Source: an uncultured Ruminococcus sp. (lineage in GTDB: Bacteria > Bacillota > Clostridia > Oscillospirales > Ruminococcaceae). Taken from it: a stretch of 11,964 nucleotides of DNA. The stretch spans positions 1 to 11,964 of the forward strand of contig CALEPT010000190.1 of NCBI GenBank assembly GCA_937910385.1, written 5' to 3'. The notes beneath the pieces were generated by a model. The model saw only the letters and a list, made by a program, of their open reading frames with translations, was not told the DNA's origin and made no database searches. This document shows, in pieces, positions 7,337-11,964 of this stretch; position 1 is the first letter of the stretch, and every line of letters starts with the position of its first letter. A program made the position numbers and the translations under genes.

Positions 7337-8134
7337 ATGATGAATCTAAATGATTATTTACTTTTAAAGGTGTTCAAATCGGCAGAACGCAGAGATCAAT
7401 TTAATAAGGGAGATGTTTATCTTAGTAGCACTTCCAACTTCTGGAAATTGGAGAATTCCTTTCAACAAGATAAAGAAGGTGGGATATTCGAGCAAGAAGG
7501 GAAAGGGTTTCTTCTTAAAACTAATCCAGACTTTCCGAAGATACTGGCAAAATCTACTTCGCTTGATGACGTGTTAAAGTACTTGAATGAAGAAAATGCA
7601 GGAGAAGTTATTGCTGAAACTGCTGACTGTTCACTTAGATTTGAGGGGTATTTGTGTTGTTTTTATCTTCTCTCGAAAAAAGCAATTTCTTTTACTTCTA
7701 ATACCTTATCAATTACTTCAGATCAAGAGAGAAAAGATATAACGTTATTTCTTAATAAGTATCTTGAAGATGCTCCCAACCATGATTTTTATGTCAGCAT
7801 CTATGATGCAGTTACATTTTGTAATATATTCTTCAAAAGCATGAGTGATAGAGGGTATAAAATCACTTATGGGATAGTTAGGTACGAAGATATAGACGAC
7901 GCTATGAAGATAGAGAGATACCAGAAGGGAGAAGGAGGATCAATTCTCTTTACTAAGCCTACTAAATTCAGCTATCAAAAGGAATTTCGTATTATTCTTA
8001 CTAATCCAAATGAACCGATGAAAGATCATATCACTGAAAACGGAATAGATATAGAATTCAGTAGATTTGGAAGTTTTGATTATGCGAATTTGCGTTCACA
8101 AAGCATTGATGGAGAAGTTACAACTGAGGGCTGA
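7337..8134 (+). CDS. Defence-island accessory protein, DUF2971-like pattern (first of two related genes)
   Basis: 265 residues. ATG 7337 is chosen because AGGAGAG lies at 7321-7327; a GTG 30 bases upstream has no ribosome site. The protein is soluble, with no signal or membrane span. Landmarks: FNKGDVYLSSTSNFWKLEN near residues 22-40, YLCCF at 105-109, ITYGIVRYED at 176-185 and SYQKEFRIIL at 212-221. The order of these motifs matches the next full gene (8240-9013) despite low identity, so the two are probably distant paralogues. A late 'K..sYqkE.Ri' motif after a YG strand recalls DUF2971-type proteins of unknown function; this resemblance is from memory and weak. It lies 148 bases after the restriction gene with no terminator between. 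Its activity is unknown; a toxin or effector role is only a guess from context. Confidence 0.8.
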   Translation: MMNLNDYLLLKVFKSAERRDQFNKGDVYLSSTSNFWKLENSFQQDKEGGIFEQEGKGFLLKTNPDFPKILAKSTSLDDVLKYLNEENAGEVIAETADCSLRFEGYLCCFYLLSKKAISFTSNTLSITSDQERKDITLFLNKYLEDAPNHDFYVSIYDAVTFCNIFFKSMSDRGYKITYGIVRYEDIDDAMKIERYQKGEGGSILFTKPTKFSYQKEFRIILTNPNEPMKDHITENGIDIEFSRFGSFDYANLRSQSIDGEVTTEG

Positions 8135-8140
8135 TAACTT

Positions 8141-8212
8141 ATGAAGGTAAGTTCGAAGTATTCCGTTGATAAGCATTATAAAAGAGATACGTTCCTTGAA
8201 TTAAGAAAGTAA
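8141..8212 (+). CDS. Possible 23-residue small ORF between the paired genes
   Basis: ATG 8141 to TAA 8212 encodes a strongly basic peptide starting MKVSSKYSVDKHYKRD. It is in the same frame as the preceding gene, after tandem stops (TGA TAA), with GAGGG ten bases upstream as a weak ribosome site. It could be a real short peptide, a leader for the next gene or a leftover of a longer protein. Evidence is limited to its position and composition. Confidence 0.2.
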   Translation: MKVSSKYSVDKHYKRDTFLELRK

Positions 8213-8239
8213 TTCTGTTTGATTTTGAAGGTGATAATT

Positions 8240-9013
8240 ATGCTAATAAAGTGGAATATAGAATCTGATATAGTATTTTTGATTAAAACTATGAAGAAGA
8301 AGCACCTATCAGATGTATTAACTAAGGGAGAAATCTGCTTTAGTTATCCTGAAACATTTGCCAATAACATTACAAATCTTAACGCAGCACAAATTGACAC
8401 TTGGGATTCACACCATTTCTTTCCTGCCGAAAATATATATTGCTATCCTGTAATAGAGGATAACGAAAATGGTATTAAATACGGTAGCGGAATCAAACTT
8501 GCAGATAAAGCAACACTTAGAGAAATAAACGAAATAAATAAGCATACGCCCTTCTGCTGTTTCAGAAAGGTTACCACAGACGAAATAACTGAACGTGATG
8601 GTTTACTGATTATTTCTCTTGGTGATATAGTAGATAGGATAAAGCAAGAATTTGGTCATGATTCGTTTGTATTGATTTTGCGTCCTGATGTATTTTTAAA
8701 TCGAATAGGGAAAGATCATTCATGTTACGGAAAAAGTATTATATACGGCGAACTATGTTTAGAGGATAAAAAAGAGTTTGAAGAGAATGAAAAAGCAGGT
8801 TTTCCACAAATAAAAATGTATCAAAAAAGAGATACTTATGCTTGGCAAAAAGAGTACAGAGTGATACTTACTCCCACAGAGGATACTGAACGTCATAATA
8901 TTTATATAGGTTCAATTGAGGATATTGCAATTGGTGGAGATATTGAACATCTCAGGCTTGGATATGCTTTTGGGAAATCTATAGAAGAATTGCAAAAAGA
9001 CAAAGGAGAATAG
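8240..9013 (+). CDS. Defence-island accessory protein, DUF2971-like pattern (second of two related genes)
   Basis: 257 residues. ATG 8240 follows GAAGGTG at 8227-8233 and is preferred over a TTG 21 bases upstream. The protein is soluble. Landmarks correspond to those of the gene at 7337-8134: LTKGEICFSYPETFANN at residues 27-43, FCCF at 105-108 (almost the same position as YLCCF in the partner), SIIYGELCLED at 166-176 and AWQKEYRVIL at 201-210, then an (I/Y)IGSIEDIAIGG strand-helix turn. Conserved Gln, Lys, Glu and Arg of the QKE(Y/F)R motif are candidates for an active or ligand site. It ends two bases before the nuclease gene, whose ribosome site lies inside this gene's last codons, so the two are coupled. 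DUF2971-like resemblance is tentative and the function is unknown. Confidence 0.82.
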   Translation: MLIKWNIESDIVFLIKTMKKKHLSDVLTKGEICFSYPETFANNITNLNAAQIDTWDSHHFFPAENIYCYPVIEDNENGIKYGSGIKLADKATLREINEINKHTPFCCFRKVTTDEITERDGLLIISLGDIVDRIKQEFGHDSFVLILRPDVFLNRIGKDHSCYGKSIIYGELCLEDKKEFEENEKAGFPQIKMYQKRDTYAWQKEYRVILTPTEDTERHNIYIGSIEDIAIGGDIEHLRLGYAFGKSIEELQKDKGE

Positions 9014-9015
9014 TT

Positions 9016-9924
9016 ATGCCCCGAGGAAAAAACATAAATCTCTTCCTTATGGACGGAGATGCAAGCGGACGTATCAAGTGTACACTTGCCAACTGGACAG
9101 GCGTTGCGTATAAGATACCTCGCACTGAAATAGAAAAATGCAAGAACCGTGAAGATCTGAAATGGAGCGGTGTGTATTTCCTTTTTGGCGTTTCCGATGA
9201 CACCGGGGAGAACATCGCTTACATAGGACAGGCTGGCATAAGGAAGAATGGTGAGGGTATACTCTACCGCCTTATGGAGCATAAGCGTAATCCTGATAAG
9301 GACTACTGGACGGAAGCTGTAGTGTTCACCACCTCCAACAACTCCTTCGGTCCGACAGAGATAAGCTATCTTGAAAATAAGTTCTGCAACCTGGCAATCG
9401 AAGCCAACAGGTACATCGTCAAGAACGGAAATGATCCGTCTCCAGGACATATCACGGAGGAGAAAGATAGCGAGCTGGAGGAGTTCGTGGACTATGCGAA
9501 GCTCATTATGGGTACGCTCGGTCACAAGATATTCGTTCCACTGAATAAGAGTGTCCCTGTTATCGAAGATACCTCAGATACTGCATCTGAGGAGATAGAG
9601 CTTTTCTTCACTCGCACTATCAAGAAGCTCAGTTTCACCGTCGAAGCATCTGCCAAGCAAACTGCTGAGGGTTTTGTTGTTCTGAAAGGGAGCAAGATTG
9701 CTCCAAGCAGCGGCGCAGATGATACCATATCCCCTGGCAACCGAAAGAAGCGTGAGGAGTGCAAGATCATAGACAATATCTTGCAGGAAGATGTGCTGTT
9801 CACCAGCCCTTCCAGTGCTGCTGAATTTGTTACGGGGAAAAGCTGTAACGGTTGGGTGTCGTGGAAAACTAAGGACGGTAAGACGTTGCATGATCTAGAG
9901 GAACAAGAGTTAGCGAAAGACTAA
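9016..9924 (+). CDS. GIY-YIG nuclease with C-terminal DUF4357-like domain
   Basis: 302 residues. An AAGGAG site at 9003-9008 inside the preceding gene sets the start at 9016. The GIY-YIG domain spans about 50-130: GVY at 52-54, YIG at 69-71 with GQAG following, Arg85 and His89 in RLMEH, and the metal-binding candidate Glu120 in SYLEN, so the catalytic set looks complete. After a variable linker, residues about 239-293 (SPGNRKKREECKI ... GWVSWKTKDGKTLHDLE) read as the small DUF4357 domain often found at the end of such proteins. Members are frequently located next to restriction-modification genes, where they are thought to cut DNA. The stop is followed directly, in the same frame, by a 54-codon open stretch (9925-10089), described separately. 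Confidence 0.9.
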   Translation: MPRGKNINLFLMDGDASGRIKCTLANWTGVAYKIPRTEIEKCKNREDLKWSGVYFLFGVSDDTGENIAYIGQAGIRKNGEGILYRLMEHKRNPDKDYWTEAVVFTTSNNSFGPTEISYLENKFCNLAIEANRYIVKNGNDPSPGHITEEKDSELEEFVDYAKLIMGTLGHKIFVPLNKSVPVIEDTSDTASEEIELFFTRTIKKLSFTVEASAKQTAEGFVVLKGSKIAPSSGADDTISPGNRKKREECKIIDNILQEDVLFTSPSSAAEFVTGKSCNGWVSWKTKDGKTLHDLEEQELAKD

Positions 9925-10089
9925 AAAGATTATGGTTTATATGCCAAGATTGAGAAAGAAGTATTCCCCGACGGGGAGCCATTTGTTATCGGCGGTAATA
10001 GTATTGGAGCAAGAACGTTAGATTTGAATCAGGAGTTTAGTGAGATTACTTCCCAGTTGGATTATATAGCGAAAGATTATTTTGTGTAA
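9925..10089 (+). pseudogene. Orphan in-frame tail after the GIY-YIG nuclease stop
   Basis: Directly after the nuclease TAA (9922-9924) the same frame stays open for 54 codons to a TAA at 10087-10089. The encoded segment (DYGLYAKIEKEVFPDGEPF ... SEITSQLDYIAKDYFV) looks like a normal protein C-terminus and has no start codon with a ribosome site. The abiH ribosome site (AAGGAG 10088-10093) overlaps its stop, the arrangement expected if this was once the end of a translated gene. Explanations: a nonsense mutation or readthrough extending the nuclease, or the leftover C-terminus of a deleted gene. The protein family is not recognised. Confidence 0.5.
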
Positions 10090-10102
10090 AGGAGCAAATA
10101 CT

Positions 10103-11212
10103 ATGAATATTTTAGTTATAGGAAATGGTTTTGACATTGCTCATGGTTTGCCAACAAAATATGGTAACTTTCTTGAATTCGTCAAGGCGTTCAAACGGTT
10201 TAAATATTCACCTGATAATACCAGCAGCCAATATTACAAGTATTTTCAAGCCTTAACAACGTCAAAACAGACTCTTTATGCTGAACTTAATGAACTCATA
10301 ACTGATAACATCTGGCTAAAATATTTTATTGATATTTATGAAGAGAGAAAGGCGGATGGGAAGGAAAGATGGATAGATTTTGAAAGTGAAATATCTTCTG
10401 TTATCCAGATATTCGATGCTGCGCTAAAAACACTAAACGAGCAATTCCGTATAGGGAAATCCTATGGTCATATGGAGACATGGCAAGCTAAGATTCTTCA
10501 CGCTATCTTTTTTAAAAATATTCATGAGAATAAATTTGACAAGACTATAGTTTTCAATGAAAAAAAGCAAGCAATAAACGACCTGAATAACCTTACACGT
10601 TGCTTGGAAATATACCTGTCTGATTACATATCAATTGATACTTGCTCGCAATTGCAGGATATTGCAAACTTGGAAATACACCGCGTTTTATCATTTAATT
10701 ATACTGATACTTATAAACAGATATACGATAAATCCGCAGGTAGTATTAAATATGATTTCATACATGGTAAAGCGGATATAGCCAATGACGTAAATAGCTG
10801 CAATCTAGTGTTGGGAATTGACGAGTATTTGTCAGGAGAAGCAAAAGACAAGGACAATGAGTTCATACAATTTAAAAAGTTCTTCCAAAGAATTTATAAA
10901 GGAACAGGTTGCCTATATACCGATTGGGTTAGTTTAATAAATGATAACAATAAAAGATTTGCCAAAGCAAGTCCACCTATCAATAATGTATACATTTACG
11001 GTCATTCGTTGGATGTAACTGACGCTGATATATTTAGAAGACTTATAATATTAGACAACACAATAACTACGATTTTCTATCATAGTAAAAAATCAATGGG
11101 TAGTCAGATTGCCAATTTAGTAAAGGTAATCGGAGAAGATGAATTGATTAAACGTACTGATGGAAGTAACCGCAGTATCATATTTAAGCAATCTTCATCA
11201 GAAAAATTATAA
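10103..11212 (+). CDS. abiH: AbiH-type abortive infection protein
   Basis: 369 residues. ATG 10103 follows AAGGAG at 10088-10093; an earlier TTG in the same frame has no support. The N-terminus NILVIGNGFDIAHGLPTKY is the AbiH signature: a nucleotide-binding-like GNGFD loop followed by HGLPT. Further conserved points are W90-D92-F93-E94 (RWIDFE), LSFNYTDTY at 197-204, FIHG at 219-222, LVLGIDE at 235-241 and YIYGHSLD at 297-304. The spread of these motifs resembles the pattern in SIR2-like and related Rossmann-type phage-defence proteins, but that link is an inference. AbiH of lactococci limits phage growth; the mechanism is not settled. It is the last gene of the defence cluster and is followed by a terminator. 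Length is in the normal range and no damage is seen. Confidence 0.92.
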   Translation: MNILVIGNGFDIAHGLPTKYGNFLEFVKAFKRFKYSPDNTSSQYYKYFQALTTSKQTLYAELNELITDNIWLKYFIDIYEERKADGKERWIDFESEISSVIQIFDAALKTLNEQFRIGKSYGHMETWQAKILHAIFFKNIHENKFDKTIVFNEKKQAINDLNNLTRCLEIYLSDYISIDTCSQLQDIANLEIHRVLSFNYTDTYKQIYDKSAGSIKYDFIHGKADIANDVNSCNLVLGIDEYLSGEAKDKDNEFIQFKKFFQRIYKGTGCLYTDWVSLINDNNKRFAKASPPINNVYIYGHSLDVTDADIFRRLIILDNTITTIFYHSKKSMGSQIANLVKVIGEDELIKRTDGSNRSIIFKQSSSEKL

Positions 11213-11226
11213 ACACAATAGTGAAC

Positions 11227-11260
11227 GATGCCTTTAGTTATATCTGGAGGCATCTTTTTT
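11227..11260 (+). terminator. Intrinsic terminator closing the defence cluster
   Basis: An 11-bp stem with two G-U pairs joins 11227-11237 to 11244-11254 (GATGCC with GGCATC at the base), with a 6-nt loop, followed by six T bases at 11255-11260. It begins 14 bases after the abiH stop. Confidence 0.9.
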
Positions 11261-11272
11261 ATTTTTGATAAA

Positions 11273-11316
11273 AGAACAAATTTTCGATTTTATATTGACA
11301 ATCGAACAAATGTGTG
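11273..11316. promoter_or_regulatory. Candidate tandem operator, LexA-like half sites
   Basis: GAACAAAT occurs twice, at 11274-11281 and 11304-11311, 30 bases apart. The surrounding 14-mers, AGAACAAATTTTCG (11273-11286) and CGAACAAATGTGTG (11303-11316), each resemble the Gram-positive LexA box (GAAC-N4-GTTC core) with mismatches on the right half. The second lies exactly between the -35 and -10 boxes. Control by LexA or by a phage-type repressor is an inference. Confidence 0.35.
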
Positions 11317-11323
11317 CTAAAAT
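11295..11323 (+). promoter_or_regulatory. Near-consensus promoter of the sigma-like gene
   Basis: Perfect -35 TTGACA (11295-11300), a 17-base spacer, and TAAAAT (11318-11323) with TG two bases before it (extended -10). Such a strong promoter usually implies a repressor, and candidate operator repeats overlap it. The predicted leader before the ATG at 11391 is about 60 bases. Confidence 0.88.
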
Positions 11324-11390
11324 AGCATTAACCAAACAAGAACGTTCATTCTATACATACACTTAAACCTTCTGCCGAAAGGAAAATGTT

Positions 11391-11933
11391 ATGAGAGTGA
11401 ACAAATATCACACGCATGACGATATGAGCGTTCTTGAATTGGAAACGCCGTTACAGAACTATAAGGAGGAACTTGGTCAGGAAGCATACGCACAGGCAGC
11501 TGAGTTTTATAAGTCTGATGAATGGAAGAAGGTCAAGCGCGATCATCTTAATTCAGACAGACGATACTACGAGAACAGAAAGGCTTGCAGTCTTGATGAG
11601 TATAGCGAGTGGGAAAACGCAGAAGCAAGAAAGCAACGTTTTGAGAAACCTTCAACTGTTGTTCTTCATGCTGAGCAAAAGCTCACTAACGGATTCGATG
11701 ACTTGTTCGACGATCCGGTTCTCAAAGAGGCTGTGGAAGTTCTCACAAAGAAACAGTACAGTGTGCTGTATTGTTCATTCAAGAGTGATCTTGATACATA
11801 TGAAATTGCGGAAAGAATGGGTACAACTGTCCGAGCAGTGCAGGATCTTCGCCGACGAGCTTTAGACAGGCTTCGTGATGAATATATCTCGCTATTCAAG
11901 TTTAAAATCTTCGTAACTATTCAGAACCCCTAA
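11391..11933 (+). CDS. Sigma-70 region 4-like DNA-binding protein
   Basis: 180 residues; the start is set by AAAGGA at 11378-11383. Residues 1-110 are charged, mostly helical and unrecognised (EFYKSDEWKKVKRDH near 38-52). Residues about 115-165 match the helix-turn-helix of sigma factor region 4: LTKKQYSVLYCSF, then DTYEIAERMGTTVRAVQDLRRRALDRLRDEY, with the recognition helix near 146-160. No clear region 2 (core polymerase and -10 binding) is visible, so it may be a partial sigma factor, an anti-terminator-like or a mobile-element regulator; small proteins of this kind are common in clostridial prophages and conjugative elements. The last 15 residues (SLFKFKIFVTIQNP) differ in character from the domain and could reflect a frameshift or natural variation. 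It has its own strong promoter. Confidence 0.75.
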   Translation: MRVNKYHTHDDMSVLELETPLQNYKEELGQEAYAQAAEFYKSDEWKKVKRDHLNSDRRYYENRKACSLDEYSEWENAEARKQRFEKPSTVVLHAEQKLTNGFDDLFDDPVLKEAVEVLTKKQYSVLYCSFKSDLDTYEIAERMGTTVRAVQDLRRRALDRLRDEYISLFKFKIFVTIQNP

Positions 11934-11964
11934 GCAAAGATGGACATAGATTTGCCCATAACAG

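Noticed and set aside
9932..10021. Small ORF from ATG 9932
   Set aside because: No ribosome site and an unconvincing composition; the alternative frame in the same stretch, continuous with the nuclease, is far more protein-like.
11340..11347. GAACGTTC palindrome downstream of the sigma-like promoter
   Set aside because: It lacks the four-base centre of a LexA site and is only eight bases, so chance occurrence is likely.

Overview
The window looks like chromosome from a low-to-mid GC Clostridia, most likely a Ruminococcus-type Oscillospiraceae. This is an inference from separate secD and secF genes with Firmicutes-type protein sequences, strong AGGAGG-type ribosome sites, TTGACA/TATAAT promoters and codon use. 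No rRNA or marker gene is present to confirm it.

Layout. (1) 1-2239: the 3' part of secD, then complete secF (ATGA overlap) and a clean intrinsic terminator. (2) 2240-2744: about 500 bases with no intact gene. It holds a dense cluster of short hairpins (2292-2442) and what looks like a frame-broken small gene on the minus strand (2443-2716). (3) 2745-4350: a promoter, three small membrane-associated genes of unknown function, and a terminator. Two of the three proteins end in glutamine-rich tails with a shared PFQN ending, one of them encoded by a 21-bp tandem repeat. (4) 4364-11260: a defence cluster that looks like one transcription unit. It has a strong promoter with a 14-bp palindrome in its spacer, a 920-residue MmeI-like fused restriction-modification enzyme, two tandem and distantly related proteins sharing a conserved C-terminal QKE(F/Y)R(I/V)IL motif, a GIY-YIG nuclease with a DUF4357-like C-terminus, an orphan 54-codon in-frame tail, an AbiH-type abortive-infection protein, and a terminator. 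(5) 11273-11933: a near-consensus promoter overlain by LexA-like half-site repeats, driving a sigma-70 region 4-like protein.

Working model. SecD and SecF are housekeeping parts of the protein export machinery. The 4426-11212 block is an accessory anti-phage island inserted among housekeeping genes. It combines a one-protein restriction-modification enzyme, a second nuclease, AbiH and two uncharacterised accessory proteins. The least explained parts are the paired accessory proteins (7337-9013), the orphan tail before abiH, and the Q-tailed membrane trio. All family calls come from reading the sequence; no database search was run.
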